From positions 230,074 to 294,073 of the forward strand of contig NZ_WOTB01000002.1 of the NCBI RefSeq assembly GCF_011516835.1: DNA of 64,000 nt. The letters run 5' to 3'. The DNA is from Acetobacter musti (GTDB taxonomy: Bacteria; Pseudomonadota; Alphaproteobacteria; Acetobacterales; Acetobacteraceae). Under the pieces are notes generated by a model. It had not been told where the DNA came from. It was given only the letters and a program-made list of their open reading frames with translations, and did no database searches. Shown here piece after piece: positions 36,650 to 46,208 of the stretch (positions are counted from its first letter, which is position 1; every line of letters begins with the position of its first letter). The position numbers and the translations under genes were made by a program.

Positions 36650-37222
36650 ATGGCACGTGAACCGAGAGAAGGCGGCAGAGGCCGTGAGCGTGATCGCGAC
36701 CGCGAGGGCGACGATCTGATCGACAAACTCGTCACGATCAACCGTGTGGCGAAAGTGGTGAAGGGCGGACGTCGTTTCGCTTTTGCTGCTCTGGTCGTGG
36801 TCGGTGACCAGAAAGGCCGCGTCGGCTACGGAGCGGGTAAGGCCCGTGAAGTGCCGGAAGCGATCCGCAAGGCAACCGAGCGCGCTAAACGCGGCATGAT
36901 CCGCGTCCCGATGAAGGAGGGTCGCACCCTTCACCACGACGTCGCCGGACATTTCGGCGCCGGTAAAGTGGTCCTGCGTTCGGCTGACGCCGGAACGGGT
37001 ATCATCGCAGGCGGCCCGATGCGCGCGGTGTTCGAAAGTCTTGGCATCAACGACGTCGTTGCCAAGTCGCTCGGAACCCGTAACCCGCATAACATGGTGA
37101 AAGCCACGTTTGCTGCTCTTGAGCGTTGCGCAAGCCCCCGTTCCGTGGCCAGCCGCCGTGGTAAGAAGGTTGCCGACATTCTGGGCAAGCGCGAGCATGC
37201 AGCGGAGGGTGCTGATGTCTGA
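36650..37222 (+). CDS. rpsE: 30S ribosomal protein S5
   Basis: 190 residues. The N-terminus has an unusual Arg/Asp/Glu-rich stretch (residues 3-22) before the normal S5 core ([31 protein letters not shown]). The start at 36650 follows gggagg; S5 takes part in decoding accuracy. Confidence 0.97.
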   Translation: MAREPREGGRGRERDRDREGDDLIDKLVTINRVAKVVKGGRRFAFAALVVVGDQKGRVGYGAGKAREVPEAIRKATERAKRGMIRVPMKEGRTLHHDVAGHFGAGKVVLRSADAGTGIIAGGPMRAVFESLGINDVVAKSLGTRNPHNMVKATFAALERCASPRSVASRRGKKVADILGKREHAAEGADV

Positions 37223-37403
37223 GGCAAAGACAACAGTCCGCGTCACCCAGATTGCGTCCGGTAACGGACGCAAGCCGGGCCAGCAGGCTACGCTGATCGG
37301 TCTCGGTCTCAACAAGATCGGCCGTACGCGTGAACTGCAGGACACGCCGTCCGTGCGTGGCATGCTGCGGAAAGTAGCCCACCTGATCAGGGTGGAGGAT
37401 TGA
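37215..37403 (+). CDS. rpmD: 50S ribosomal protein L30
   Basis: 62 residues, starting [16 protein letters not shown] and containing [21 protein letters not shown]. It overlaps the end of rpsE by 8 bases, so the two are translationally linked. Confidence 0.96.
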   Translation: MSEAKTTVRVTQIASGNGRKPGQQATLIGLGLNKIGRTRELQDTPSVRGMLRKVAHLIRVED

Positions 37404-37404
37404 A

Positions 37405-37899
37405 ATGAACCTGAACGAACTGCGCGATAACGAGGGTTCCCGTTATCGCAAGAAGCGCCTCGGCCGCGGTATCGGCTCCGGCAAGGGCAAAACATCCGGT
37501 AAGGGTGTCAAGGGTCAGAAGGCACGTGAAGGCGTGTCCCTGAACGGCTTCGAAGGTGGTCAGCTGCCGCTCTACCGGCGTATGCCGAAGCGTGGCTTCA
37601 AGAACATCTTCCGCAAGGTCTACGCGCCGGTTAACCTCGGCGCCGTCGACAAGGCGATCGCCGACGGCAAGCTCGACGGCTCCGCTGTGGTGAACGAGGA
37701 ATCTCTTCGCAAGGCGGGTCTCGTCGGCACGGGCAAGGTGGCAGGTATCCGCCTTCTGGCGCGTGGCGAGATCTCCCGCGCGATCAATGTCGAGGTTGCC
37801 GGGGCCTCCGCCTCCGCGATCGCCGCTGTTGAAAAGGCCGGTGGCTCGGTGAAGACCACGGTCGCGCCGAAGCAGACAGCCGAAGCTGCGTCGTCGTGA
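37405..37899 (+). CDS. rplO: 50S ribosomal protein L15
   Basis: 164 residues with the Gly/Lys-rich N-terminus ([19 protein letters not shown]) and [18 protein letters not shown]. One base after rpmD. Confidence 0.98.
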   Translation: MNLNELRDNEGSRYRKKRLGRGIGSGKGKTSGKGVKGQKAREGVSLNGFEGGQLPLYRRMPKRGFKNIFRKVYAPVNLGAVDKAIADGKLDGSAVVNEESLRKAGLVGTGKVAGIRLLARGEISRAINVEVAGASASAIAAVEKAGGSVKTTVAPKQTAEAASS

Positions 37900-37974
37900 C
37901 ATCCGGGAGCGGACCGGGGTGGTAAGCACCGGTCCGGTTTCCCCTGTGGCTTTGCAGACCCCGGCGTCTGCCAT

Positions 37975-38007
37975 AACAGCGTCCCGCTTTGCGGCGGCGC
38001 TGTTTTT
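37975..38007 (+). terminator. Attenuator-like hairpin before secY
   Basis: Outer stem AACAGCG/CGCTGTT (37975-37981 with 37998-38004) enclosing a second pairing (ccgc/gcgg), followed by five T. A further stem (GGACCGG with CCGGTCC, about 37912-37938) lies upstream. Located in the 125-base rplO-secY gap. Confidence 0.6.
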
Positions 38008-38024
38008 CGTGAAAGGACAGGCGT

Positions 38025-39386
38025 ATGGCCTCGGCGGCTGAACAGCTTGCAGCCAGTTTCAATCTCAGCTCGTTCAACAAGGCGACCGAGCTCAAAAAAC
38101 GGATCTGGTTTACGCTTGGCGCCCTGATCGTCTACCGGCTGGGAACATACATCCCCGTGCCCGGCATCGACGCGACGGTGATGGGGCAGCTGCTCGCAAA
38201 GCACCAGGGCGGCATCCTCGGCATGTTCGACATGTTCTCGGGCGGCGCGCTCGGACGCATGACCGTTTTCGCCCTGAACATCATGCCTTACATTTCGGCA
38301 TCGATCATCGTTCAGCTGATGTCGACAGCACTTCCCTCGCTTGAGGCGCTCAAGAAAGAAGGGGAGCAGGGACGGAAGCGCCTGAATCAGTACACGCGCT
38401 ATCTGACCGTCGCAATCGCCTTCTTCCAGGCCTACGGAATCGCCGTCGGGCTGGAGCGGATGAGTTCGGACGCCGGTTCGGCCGTCGTGAATCCCGGCAT
38501 GTTCTTCCTCGTCTCCTGCGTGTTCACCCTCGTGGGTGGCACGATGTTCCTGATGTGGCTGGGTGAGCAGATCACGTCCCGTGGTGTCGGAAACGGCATC
38601 TCCCTGATCATCTTCGCCGGTATCGTCGCCAACCTGCCACATGCGCTCGAAACCCTGTTCCAGCTCGGCTACACCGGCGCACTCTCGCCGATCTTCGTGC
38701 TGATCTTCCTCGTGCTGGCCGCAATCACGATCACCTTTATCGTGTTCATGGAACAGGCCCAGCGCCGCGTGGTCATCCAGTATCCGAAACGGCAGATGGG
38801 CAACCGCATGTTCGGCGGCGAGTCGACGCATATGCCGCTGAAAGTGAACACGGCGGGCGTCATCCCTCCGATCTTCGCCTCATCGGTGCTGCTGATCCCC
38901 GTCACGATCTCCGGCTTCATGGCCGGGAAGGGAATGCCCGGCTGGCTCTCCTTCCTGGGACAGCAGCTCGGCCAGGGGCAGCCGCTCTACATGCTGATGT
39001 ATGCGGCGATGATCATCTTTTTCTCGTATTTCTACGCCGCGGTAACCTTCAACCCGGATGAAACCGCGGACAACCTGCGCAAGCAGAGCGGCTTTATTCC
39101 CGGTATCAAGCCGGGTGCTGCGACCTCCGCGTATTTTGACCGGATTCTGACGCGACTGACGACGATCGGTGCGTTGTATCTGGTAGTGGTCTGTCTGCTG
39201 CCGCAGATTCTGATCAGCCGGTATAATGTGCCGTTCTATTTTGGCGGCACGAGTCTGATCATCATCGTGTCGGTCACGATCGATACGGTCACGCAGATCC
39301 AGTCACACCTCGTCGCTCATCAGTATCAGGGTCTCATCCAGCGCAGCCGGCGCGGCGGAATGAATCGAAGGATCATTCGGAAATGA
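38025..39386 (+). CDS. secY: Protein translocase subunit SecY
   Basis: 453 residues with ten membrane helices; the central channel of the Sec translocon. Motifs include YRLGTYIPVPGID near residue 37, the plug/TM2 region GGALGRMTVFALNIMPYISASI and the cytoplasmic loop AQRRVVIQYPKRQMG near 245. A ribosome-binding site (aaagga) precedes the ATG. Ends in an ATGA overlap with adk. Confidence 0.98.
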   Translation: MASAAEQLAASFNLSSFNKATELKKRIWFTLGALIVYRLGTYIPVPGIDATVMGQLLAKHQGGILGMFDMFSGGALGRMTVFALNIMPYISASIIVQLMSTALPSLEALKKEGEQGRKRLNQYTRYLTVAIAFFQAYGIAVGLERMSSDAGSAVVNPGMFFLVSCVFTLVGGTMFLMWLGEQITSRGVGNGISLIIFAGIVANLPHALETLFQLGYTGALSPIFVLIFLVLAAITITFIVFMEQAQRRVVIQYPKRQMGNRMFGGESTHMPLKVNTAGVIPPIFASSVLLIPVTISGFMAGKGMPGWLSFLGQQLGQGQPLYMLMYAAMIIFFSYFYAAVTFNPDETADNLRKQSGFIPGIKPGAATSAYFDRILTRLTTIGALYLVVVCLLPQILISRYNVPFYFGGTSLIIIVSVTIDTVTQIQSHLVAHQYQGLIQRSRRGGMNRRIIRK

Positions 39387-40051
39387 ACATCATCTTTCTG
39401 GGCCCGCCGGGCGCGGGAAAGGGCACCCAGTCCAAACGTCTCGAAGCCCGGTACGGCATCGCCCAGATCTCCACGGGCGATATGCTTCGCGCCGAGGTGA
39501 AAGCCGGCTCGGAAATCGGGCAGGAGGCGAAAACGCTGATGGACGCCGGCAGGCTCGTGCCGGATTCCATGATCGTCAGCATGCTTGAAAAGCGTATTCA
39601 GCAGCCGGACTGCGCGAAAGGCTTCATTCTCGACGGCTTCCCGCGCACGGTCGGCCAGGCCGAGGCGCTCGACGAAGTTCTGGCGCGGCTGAAAAGCCAG
39701 ATCGATGTGGTGCTCGTCCTGCAGGTCGATGAAGACGCGCTGGCGGATCGAATCGCCGGACGCTTCTCCTGCGCGAAATGCGGCGCAAGTTATAATGATG
39801 TGTCGAAGCCCACGAAGGTGCCTGACACCTGTGACGTGTGCGGCTCGCATGACTTCGTGCGCCGCGCCGACGACAACCGGGAAACGGTGGCCTCGCGCCT
39901 CGCGTCCTACCGCAAGGAAACCATGCCGCTTCTGCCTTATTACGAGAAAAAGGTGAAAGTGGCGTTCATCGACGGAATGGCACCGATTGAGGACGTGAGC
40001 TCTCAGATCGATACCATCATGCAGGAAGTCGAACAGATCACGCAAAAGTGA
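39383..40051 (+). CDS. adk: Adenylate kinase, long form with a zinc-type LID
   Basis: 222 residues. P-loop GPPGAGKGTQ (7-16), DGFPRTVGQAE (84-94). The LID domain carries a complete four-Cys zinc site, Cys130, Cys133, Cys150 and Cys153, as found in many non-enteric adenylate kinases. Interconverts AMP, ADP and ATP. Overlaps secY by four bases, the usual arrangement. Confidence 0.98.
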   Translation: MNIIFLGPPGAGKGTQSKRLEARYGIAQISTGDMLRAEVKAGSEIGQEAKTLMDAGRLVPDSMIVSMLEKRIQQPDCAKGFILDGFPRTVGQAEALDEVLARLKSQIDVVLVLQVDEDALADRIAGRFSCAKCGASYNDVSKPTKVPDTCDVCGSHDFVRRADDNRETVASRLASYRKETMPLLPYYEKKVKVAFIDGMAPIEDVSSQIDTIMQEVEQITQK

Positions 40052-40062
40052 TCAGTTTTCAT

Positions 40063-40091
40063 TGACTCTCGGAGGCCGGTCGGTCTATTGC
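40063..40091 (+). promoter_or_regulatory. Candidate promoter of the rpsM-rpsK-rpoA-rplQ operon
   Basis: TTGACT (40063-40068), 17-base spacer, CTATTG (40086-40091) in the adk-rpsM gap, about 100 bases before rpsM. It has the same -35 box and spacer length as the rplK and rpsL promoters. Confidence 0.5.
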
Positions 40092-40194
40092 GCGCGCTCT
40101 GGACCGTGCGGCCGCTTCTGCGGCTCTGCAGAGGCAAAGATTCTTTATATGAACGCTCGGGCGCGCAGCCGGGCGGATACCAGGAGTGTGCAGC

Positions 40195-40572
40195 GTGGCG
40201 CGTATTGCCGGCGTTAATATCCCGACCAACAAGCGGGTCGTAATCGGACTTCAGTATATCTACGGAATCGGTGAGACGAAGGCGAAGCAGATCTGCAAAG
40301 CCCTCGACCTTCCCGACGCCAAGCGGGTGAACGAACTCAGCGACGACGAGATCGCGAAACTCCGCGAGACCATCGATAATGGTTATCGCGTCGAGGGCGA
40401 CCTCCGCCGTGAGACCGCGATGAACATCAAGCGTCTGATGGACCTCGGCTGCTACCGCGGTCTCCGTCACCGTCGCGGCCTGCCGGTTCACGGTCAGCGC
40501 ACGCACACGAATGCCCGCACCCGCAAGGGTAAGGCCGTGGCGATCGCGGGTAAGAAGAAAGTCACACGCTGA
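40195..40572 (+). CDS. rpsM: 30S ribosomal protein S13
   Basis: 125 residues starting M(V)[13 protein letters not shown]. The start is a GTG at 40195, placed 8 bases after caggag; an in-frame GTG at 40186 is too close to that site. C-terminal tail [15 protein letters not shown] contacts tRNAs. Confidence 0.97.
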   Translation: MARIAGVNIPTNKRVVIGLQYIYGIGETKAKQICKALDLPDAKRVNELSDDEIAKLRETIDNGYRVEGDLRRETAMNIKRLMDLGCYRGLRHRRGLPVHGQRTHTNARTRKGKAVAIAGKKKVTR

Positions 40573-40576
40573 GCTG

Positions 40577-40595
40577 TTGCCCGCCTGGCGGGCAA
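40577..40595 (+). other. Hairpin between rpsM and rpsK
   Basis: Perfect 8-base stem TTGCCCGC-ctg-GCGGGCAA just after the rpsM stop, followed by 'tattgg'; lacks a T-run, so probably a processing or stability element. Confidence 0.4.
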
Positions 40596-40687
40596 TATTG
40601 GAATTCTTCACGTCCCGGACGGTATCCGCCGGGGCGTTCTGGCAGATATCATTCTGTCGGAGCAGTTAAAGAACAGGGCTATCAGAT

Positions 40688-41080
40688 ATGGGCAAGGCCG
40701 CCACTCCGCGTATCCGGAAGAAAGAGCGCAAGAACATTATTTCGGGCGTGGCGCATGTGCTGTCCACGTTCAACAACACCATGATCACCATCTCTGATGC
40801 ACAGGGCAACGCCATCGCCTGGTCGTCGGCCGGTGCTCAGGGTTTCAAGGGCTCACGTAAATCCACCCCTTACGCAGCGCAGGTCGCTGCCGAGGATGCG
40901 GGCCGCAAGGCACGTGAGCATGGTATGGAAACGCTGGACATCGAAGTCTCCGGTCCGGGGTCGGGGCGTGAGAGCGCTCTGCGCGCCCTGCAGGCCGTCG
41001 GTTTCCAGATCGCCTCAATCCGCGACCTCACCCCGGTGCCGCACAACGGCTGCCGCCCCCGGAAGCGTCGCCGCGTCTGA
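40688..41080 (+). CDS. rpsK: 30S ribosomal protein S11
   Basis: 130 residues, with [19 protein letters not shown] and the C-terminal [14 protein letters not shown]. Platform protein near the Shine-Dalgarno helix. Confidence 0.98.
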   Translation: MGKAATPRIRKKERKNIISGVAHVLSTFNNTMITISDAQGNAIAWSSAGAQGFKGSRKSTPYAAQVAAEDAGRKAREHGMETLDIEVSGPGSGRESALRALQAVGFQIASIRDLTPVPHNGCRPRKRRRV

Positions 41081-41149
41081 TCCCGGTTCGGGCGGCGGCG
41101 AATGAATGGTCAGCCGCCCGCATCGCTGATGAGACGTGAAATGAACCTG

Positions 41150-41198
41150 CCCCGGTCATGCACCGGGGCTGTCCGCCGTTTTTACGGCGTCCCTTTTT
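41150..41198 (+). terminator. Two hairpins before rpoA, the second terminator-like
   Basis: CCCCGGT-catgc-ACCGGGG (41150-41168) is followed by CGCCGT-tttt-ACGGCG (41174-41189) and, after four bases, a run of five T (41194-41198). This is a probable partial terminator limiting polymerase alpha relative to ribosomal proteins. Confidence 0.55.
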
Positions 41199-41212
41199 GA
41201 AAGGCCGACACC

Positions 41213-42232
41213 TTGGTGCTCCAGAAAAACTGGCAATCCCTGATCAAGCCGGAAAAGCTGGAAGTCGAGCCCGGAACCGTCCCGTCGCATGTCGCGACGG
41301 TGGTCGCGGAGCCGCTTGAGCGCGGCTTTGGCTTGACGCTCGGTAACGCGCTGCGTCGTATCCTGCTGTCTTCCCTGCAGGGCGCAGCCATCACCGCGAT
41401 CCAGATCGACGGTGTGCTGCACGAATTCTCCTCCGTGCCGGGTGTGCGCGAGGACGTCACCGACATCGTGCTGAACATCAAGCAGCTCGCGCTGAACATG
41501 CACGGCGAAGGCCCGAAGCGTATGATGCTGACGGCCACCGGACCGGGCGAGGTCCGCGCAGGCCAGATCCAGACCGGACATGGCATCGAGATCATGAACC
41601 CGGACCTGGTAATCTGCACGCTTGATGACGGCGTGAAGCTCGGCATGGAATTCACGGTCAATATCGGTAAGGGCTACGTCCCCGCCGCCGCCAACCGTCC
41701 GGAAGACGCGCCGATCGGGCTCATCCCCATCGATGCGATCTACTCGCCGGTCAAGCGTGTGTCCTACAAGGTCGAGCCGACCCGCGTCGGACAGGTCACC
41801 GATTACGACCGCCTGCTGCTCACGGTCGAGACCAACGGTTCCGTCACGCCCGAAGACGCGGTCGCTCTGGCTGCCCGTATTCTTCAGGATCAGCTGCAGC
41901 TGTTCATCAACTTCGATGAGCCGCGTCCGGTCGTTCCGGCCGAGCCGGAAGACGATCTGCCGTTCAACCGCAATCTGCTGCGGAAAGTGGACGAGCTGGA
42001 GCTTTCGGTGCGTTCCGCGAACTGCCTGAAGAACGACAACATCATCTATATCGGTGATCTCGTTCAGAAGACTGAGCAGGAAATGCTGCGCACGCCGAAT
42101 TTCGGCCGGAAGTCGCTGAACGAAATCAAGGAAGTCCTGACCACCATGGGGCTTTCGCTTGGCATGAATGTTCCGGCATGGCCGCCGGAGAATATCGAGG
42201 ATCTGGCGAAGCGGCTCGACGAGCCCTTCTGA
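41213..42232 (+). CDS. rpoA: DNA-directed RNA polymerase subunit alpha
   Basis: 339 residues: N-terminal assembly domain ([24 protein letters not shown]) and C-terminal DNA/activator-binding domain (about 255-339; [23 protein letters not shown]). An in-frame stop at 41198-41200 and no ATG near the start mean that translation begins at TTG (41213) or GTG (41216); aaagg lies 8-12 bases upstream. Confidence 0.97.
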   Translation: MVLQKNWQSLIKPEKLEVEPGTVPSHVATVVAEPLERGFGLTLGNALRRILLSSLQGAAITAIQIDGVLHEFSSVPGVREDVTDIVLNIKQLALNMHGEGPKRMMLTATGPGEVRAGQIQTGHGIEIMNPDLVICTLDDGVKLGMEFTVNIGKGYVPAAANRPEDAPIGLIPIDAIYSPVKRVSYKVEPTRVGQVTDYDRLLLTVETNGSVTPEDAVALAARILQDQLQLFINFDEPRPVVPAEPEDDLPFNRNLLRKVDELELSVRSANCLKNDNIIYIGDLVQKTEQEMLRTPNFGRKSLNEIKEVLTTMGLSLGMNVPAWPPENIEDLAKRLDEPF

Positions 42233-42254
42233 TCCGCAACAAGGAGACTTAACA

Positions 42255-42680
42255 ATGCGTCACGGTGTTGCCGGTCGGAAGCTCGGCGTAACCTCCACCC
42301 ATCGCGCGGCGATGTTCCGCAACATGGCCGTCGCCCTGATCAAGCACGAGCAGATCACGACAACCCTGCCGAAAGCGAAAGAACTTCGTCCGGTCGTCGA
42401 GAAGCTGATCTCGCTTGGCAAGCGCGGCGATCTGCACGCCCGTCGTCAGGCTTATGCACAGCTGCGTGACGATGCCGTCGTCAGCAAGCTGTTCTCAGTC
42501 GTCGCCGAGCGTTACAAGACACGCACCGGCGGTTACGCCCGTGTCCTGAAAGCCGGCGTCCGCTATGGCGATGCCGCTGACATGGCCGTCATCGAGCTGA
42601 TCGACCGGGACGTGTCCGCAAAGGGCCAGGACAGCGGCCCGCGTCCGGTGCACGAGACCCAGGACGACCTCGCCGCCTGA
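42255..42680 (+). CDS. rplQ: 50S ribosomal protein L17
   Basis: 141 residues beginning [17 protein letters not shown], with [17 protein letters not shown]. Last gene of the super-cluster; aaggag precedes the ATG. Confidence 0.98.
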   Translation: MRHGVAGRKLGVTSTHRAAMFRNMAVALIKHEQITTTLPKAKELRPVVEKLISLGKRGDLHARRQAYAQLRDDAVVSKLFSVVAERYKTRTGGYARVLKAGVRYGDAADMAVIELIDRDVSAKGQDSGPRPVHETQDDLAA

Positions 42681-42699
42681 GTGTAGCTCAGCGGAAGAG
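42681..42699 (+). other. tRNA-like fragment after rplQ
   Basis: The 19 bases gtgtagctcagcggaagag closely match the D-arm region of many tRNAs (TAGCTCAGnGGnAGAG). No anticodon or T-arm follows; the rplQ terminator begins at the next base. It may be a chance match or a relic. Confidence 0.3.
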
Positions 42700-42729
42700 A
42701 AAAAGCCGGCCTTCATGGCCGGCTTTTTT
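42700..42729 (+). terminator. Rho-independent terminator of the ribosomal super-cluster
   Basis: AAAAAGCCGGCC-ttcat-GGCCGGC followed by seven T (42724-42730 region). Strong, A-rich on the 5' side, so it may act in both directions. Confidence 0.92.
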
Positions 42730-42821
42730 TGTCTGGCGTTTGCGAATACATAAACACCTCACTGTTTGCAGAATGTAAAATTATCAAACTGACGGCCGAT
42801 ATTGTGTATCCCGACTAAACG

Positions 42822-42856
42822 GCTTATTATTACGTTCATGTTTCGTGGTAATAAGC
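42822..42856 (+). promoter_or_regulatory. Inverted repeat upstream of the ABC importer operon
   Basis: gcttattattac (42822-42833) and gtggtaataagc (42845-42856) pair at 10 of 12 positions with an 11-base gap, in an AT-rich patch 16-50 bases before the first gene. It fits an operator for a dimeric regulator or a leader hairpin. Confidence 0.45.
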
Positions 42857-42872
42857 GCAGGACTCGTCGCTG

Positions 42873-43922
42873 ATGAAGAAAAGATTTTTCCGCACGTCCG
42901 TCCTGCGCGTTATCGCCGCAGCCTGCCTTGCTTTCCTGACCGGAACAGGAGCCGCCCTCGCGGCAACCCCGGTGCGGGTCGGTTATATCCCGGTTCTCGG
43001 ATCGTCCGCCCTGTTCGTCATCGACGGCAAAGGCTGGGCAAAGGACGCCGGGCTTGACCTGGAGCTCGTGCGCTTTACCTCCGGTCCTCAGGCTATCCAG
43101 GCCCTGGTGGCGGGACGCATCGACGCCTACGTCGCCGGCGTATTGCCTCTCCTTCAGGCCCGCGGTCATGGTGTGGACGTGAAAGTCCTCGCGACCGGTG
43201 CCATCGAAGAACTTTCCGTCGTGGCCCGTGGCCCTCTCGCCGCAGGCTTGGACCCCGCAAAGCCCGGCAATCTGACGCGGGACGCCCTGACGGAGCGCCT
43301 GTCGCATTTCGCCACAGCCACCGGCCGGAAGCCGAAAATCGCTGCACAGCCGCAGGGCTCGGTGCCCGACACGGTGCTGCGATACTGGCTGAAAGAAGAA
43401 GCCGGTGTGGCGCCGGACTCCATCGACATCGTCGGAATCGACATCGACGCCGCCCAGCAGGCTTTCCTCGCCGGTGCGGTCGACGCCGCGATCCTGCGGG
43501 AACCCGCCCTGACGATCATCCGCGCCCGCGTGCCCGAAGCGCGTATTCTGGCCACCGGCCACGATCTGATGCCCGATCAGCCCGGCTCCGTCTTCGCCGT
43601 CCTGCGCCCGGACGATCCCGACCGCGCCGCGTGGAAAGGAAAACTGACCGCCCTGTTTGTCAAAGCCACGGCCCTCGTCTCCGCCCATCCCGATGAAGCC
43701 GCGCCGTACGTCGCCACGGCTCTCGGCGGCGGACTGATGAAGCCCGCACTGATCGAAAGCGCTCTCCGGGCCTCGGCGGCCGATTTCGTCGCCGATCCCG
43801 GCCGCATCACTGCGAGCGTCGGAACTCTCCAGGATTTCGAGGTGTCGCAGGGTCTCCTGCGCAAGGCGGTTCCGGTCGCTACGCTGTTCGATCTCCAGAC
43901 CTGGCATCAGGCCGCGCCATAA
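42873..43922 (+). CDS. ABC transporter substrate-binding protein, NitT/TauT family
   Basis: 349 residues with a signal peptide (residues 1-30, ending ALA-ATP), so periplasmic. The mature part starts VRVGYIPVLGSSALFVIDGKGW and follows the SsuA/NrtA/ThiY-like fold, including a segment DAAILREPALTI typical of the second lobe. Substrates of this family include sulfonates, nitrate and pyrimidine precursors; none can be chosen from sequence. First of three genes (binding protein, permease, ATPase). Confidence 0.88.
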   Translation: MKKRFFRTSVLRVIAAACLAFLTGTGAALAATPVRVGYIPVLGSSALFVIDGKGWAKDAGLDLELVRFTSGPQAIQALVAGRIDAYVAGVLPLLQARGHGVDVKVLATGAIEELSVVARGPLAAGLDPAKPGNLTRDALTERLSHFATATGRKPKIAAQPQGSVPDTVLRYWLKEEAGVAPDSIDIVGIDIDAAQQAFLAGAVDAAILREPALTIIRARVPEARILATGHDLMPDQPGSVFAVLRPDDPDRAAWKGKLTALFVKATALVSAHPDEAAPYVATALGGGLMKPALIESALRASAADFVADPGRITASVGTLQDFEVSQGLLRKAVPVATLFDLQTWHQAAP

Positions 43923-43943
43923 GCCGCCGGAAATTTCGATATC

Positions 43944-44711
43944 ATGATCGTCCTGCGCCCGGGAACCGGGACGCGCGCGGCCCTGAGCATCGCCGGGCTC
44001 GTCGCTCTTCTCGCCGTCTGGCAGGCCTGCGTGCAGTATCGCGTCGTACCGCCCGGCCTGCTTCCCGCCCCCTCCGAACTCTGGCCCGCCTGGCAGAGCG
44101 AACTGAGCGGCGGCTACTGGCAGCAGGCCGTCCGCGACAGTCTCGGTCATTACTGCGCCGGTCTCGCTATCGGTTCGGTTCTCGGCGCCGCGCTCGGACT
44201 CGTCTGCGGCGCCGCACCGCTGGCCGACGCGCTCACCAGTGGAATCGTCCGTCTTCTGCGCCCGATCCCCGGCCTCGCCTGGGTCCCCTTCGCAATTCTC
44301 TGGTTCGGCCTGAACAATGCCGGTGCCACCTTCGTGATCGCCATCTCGGTCTTCTGGATCAATTTCTACGCCGCCTGGGGCGCCGTAAAATCTGTCGACC
44401 CGGAACTTTACGAAGTCGCCGCCGCCTTCGGTCATGGCGGCGTTCTGGCCCGCATGCGCTACGTGATTCTTCCCGCATCCTGCCCCGGTCTGCTCTCGGG
44501 ATTCCGCGCCGGACTCGGGCAGGGCTGGATGTCCGTCGTAGCGGCGGAACTCTTCGGCGTCCCCGGTATCGGCGCCCGGATGATGCAGGCTTCCAGCCTG
44601 CTCGCGACCGATATCGTCGTGGTTTACATGATCACCATGGCAGCACTTTACGCACTGACCGATTTTCTCTTCGGCTTCCTGCGTGACCGTCTGTTGCGCT
44701 GGCAGGGCTGA
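43944..44711 (+). CDS. ABC transporter permease, NitT/TauT (SsuC-like) family
   Basis: 255 residues, about six membrane helices, with the permease EAA loop near residues 155-185 (ELYEVAAAFGHGGVLARMRYVILPA). Starts 21 bases after the binding-protein gene and 5 bases before the ATPase gene. Confidence 0.9.
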   Translation: MIVLRPGTGTRAALSIAGLVALLAVWQACVQYRVVPPGLLPAPSELWPAWQSELSGGYWQQAVRDSLGHYCAGLAIGSVLGAALGLVCGAAPLADALTSGIVRLLRPIPGLAWVPFAILWFGLNNAGATFVIAISVFWINFYAAWGAVKSVDPELYEVAAAFGHGGVLARMRYVILPASCPGLLSGFRAGLGQGWMSVVAAELFGVPGIGARMMQASSLLATDIVVVYMITMAALYALTDFLFGFLRDRLLRWQG

Positions 44712-44716
44712 ATCCT

Positions 44717-45502
44717 ATGACATCTCTGGTCAGGCTCGAAAACACGGGCCTCTCCCATGACGGAAAACACTTCATCTTCCGTCACGTCGATCTGACGATC
44801 CGAACCGGCGAATTCGTCGCCGTCCTCGGCCCGTCCGGCGTCGGGAAATCGACGCTTCTCCGCGTCGTCATGGGCCTGATCCCACCCACCGAAGGTCAGG
44901 TCACGCTGGCGCCCTCACCATCGGCGCAGCAGGTCGGATCACGCCGCACCGCGCTCGTGTTTCAGGACGCGCGGCTCATGCCGTGGCGCAGCGTGCGGCG
45001 GAATGTCGAACTCGGCCTGGAAGGTCTCGGCCTGAGCCGCAATGACCGCCACGCCCGCGCCGAAGAAAGCCTCCGTCTCGTCGGACTCTCAGCCGAAGCG
45101 AGCCGCTGGCCACGTCAGCTCTCAGGCGGCCAGCGACAGCGCGTCGGCGTCGCCCGCGCCCTGACCGTCAATCCCGACCTCCTGCTCATGGACGAACCGT
45201 TCGGCGCGCTGGACGCCATCACCCGCGCCGGTCTGCAAGCCGAACTGCTGACGATCCGGGAGAAAACCCGCAAGACCGTGCTGTTCGTAACGCATGACAT
45301 CGACGAGGCGATTCTTCTCGCGGACAGAATCGTCGTGCTGGCCGGCAAACCGGCATCGGTCCGCGGCGATCTTCCTGTCGGACCACGCCCGCGCGATCCA
45401 TCCTCAACGGCCATGCGGGCTCTCGCCGACCGACTCCGCGCCCTCATCGCCGGCGAACCCGATCCCGGCGGCGCCGCTTACTGGCAGTCGGCGGAAATCT
45501 GA
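44717..45502 (+). CDS. ABC transporter ATP-binding protein, NitT/TauT (SsuB-like) family
   Basis: 261 residues with Walker A GPSGVGKST (38-46), signature LSGGQRQRVGVARAL (about 134-148), Walker B LLLMDEPFGALD and the switch His in FVTHDIDEA. Energises the importer. Confidence 0.93.
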   Translation: MTSLVRLENTGLSHDGKHFIFRHVDLTIRTGEFVAVLGPSGVGKSTLLRVVMGLIPPTEGQVTLAPSPSAQQVGSRRTALVFQDARLMPWRSVRRNVELGLEGLGLSRNDRHARAEESLRLVGLSAEASRWPRQLSGGQRQRVGVARALTVNPDLLLMDEPFGALDAITRAGLQAELLTIREKTRKTVLFVTHDIDEAILLADRIVVLAGKPASVRGDLPVGPRPRDPSSTAMRALADRLRALIAGEPDPGGAAYWQSAEI

Positions 45503-45652
45503 GCGGCCTGCCAGCCATCCGCCAGCAACGCAGCGCCCGTCACACAGGCCAGGCGTTGACCCGGCCACCGCATTCGACACACAGTGCCGCCGGAAATCAG
45601 AACCAGAATTCAGCATCAGAAACCGAACCGGACATCACCAGAGGAGACCGTC

Positions 45653-45892
45653 ATGGCAGACACCGCAGACGACAAAAAAGCTTACACCCTTGAGGAGGGC
45701 GTAGGCCGGCTGCAGGACGAGTCCGGTTACAGCGCCGCCTCATCCGGCCCCTCGTCCTGGGTGCGCTGCAGTGACTGCGTCGCCGACGGTCTCGACATCG
45801 TCCGGGACATCACAGCCGACATTCCGCTCGTCGCGCTCGGCGTCGCCGCCCTGGCCGGATTTGTCACCGGCGCGGCCTTCGCCCGACGCTGA
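45653..45892 (+). CDS. Small membrane-anchored protein, possibly DUF883/ElaB-like
   Basis: 79 residues: a hydrophilic N-terminal half with a CSDC pair (WVRCSDCVADG) and a C-terminal hydrophobic Gly/Ala segment ending in Arg-Arg (VALGVAALAGFVTGAAFARR), like the tail anchor of ElaB/YqjD proteins. The family link is weak. agagga lies before the ATG at 45653. Confidence 0.6.
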   Translation: MADTADDKKAYTLEEGVGRLQDESGYSAASSGPSSWVRCSDCVADGLDIVRDITADIPLVALGVAALAGFVTGAAFARR

Positions 45893-46027
45893 ACAGAGCC
45901 GTCGCGTATTTCGCTGTCGATCCGGTACAGGAAATAATCCGCCCGGACCCGGCGCGCGGTGCAACCCGCGCCCCGGCAATCTGTTTATAAAAGCGACGGC
46001 ATTTCGCCATCTTAACGGGAGGATGCG

Positions 46028-46207
46028 ATGCTCAAGCTCGCTTTATTTTTCCTGGTGATCTCGATCATCGCAGGTCTGTTCGGCTTTGGCGGCATCTCCA
46101 GCGCGGCGGCGGGAATGGCGAAGATCCTGTTCTTCATCGCCATCGCCATCTGCATCATTCTGTTCGTGTTCGTGCTGATCGGCGTAGGCGCCGCATCAGG
46201 ACGATGA
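46028..46207 (+). CDS. DUF1328 family small membrane protein (YtjA-like)
   Basis: A 59-residue hydrophobic protein with two membrane helices: [20 protein letters not shown], then [16 protein letters not shown] and a second helix. This is the DUF1328/YtjA pattern, including the [15 protein letters not shown] motif. A strong ribosome-binding site (gggagg) precedes the ATG. Function is not established; family members are often stress-related. Confidence 0.88.
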   Translation: MLKLALFFLVISIIAGLFGFGGISSAAAGMAKILFFIAIAICIILFVFVLIGVGAASGR

Positions 46208-46208
46208 T

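Noticed and set aside
40186..40194. Upstream GTG start for rpsM
   Set aside because: It overlaps the ribosome-binding site itself, and S13 proteins begin at the following GTG.
42759..44435. Minus-strand frame of about 558 codons across the ABC importer genes
   Set aside because: Gly/Asp/Glu-rich antisense artefact; the plus strand encodes the full importer.
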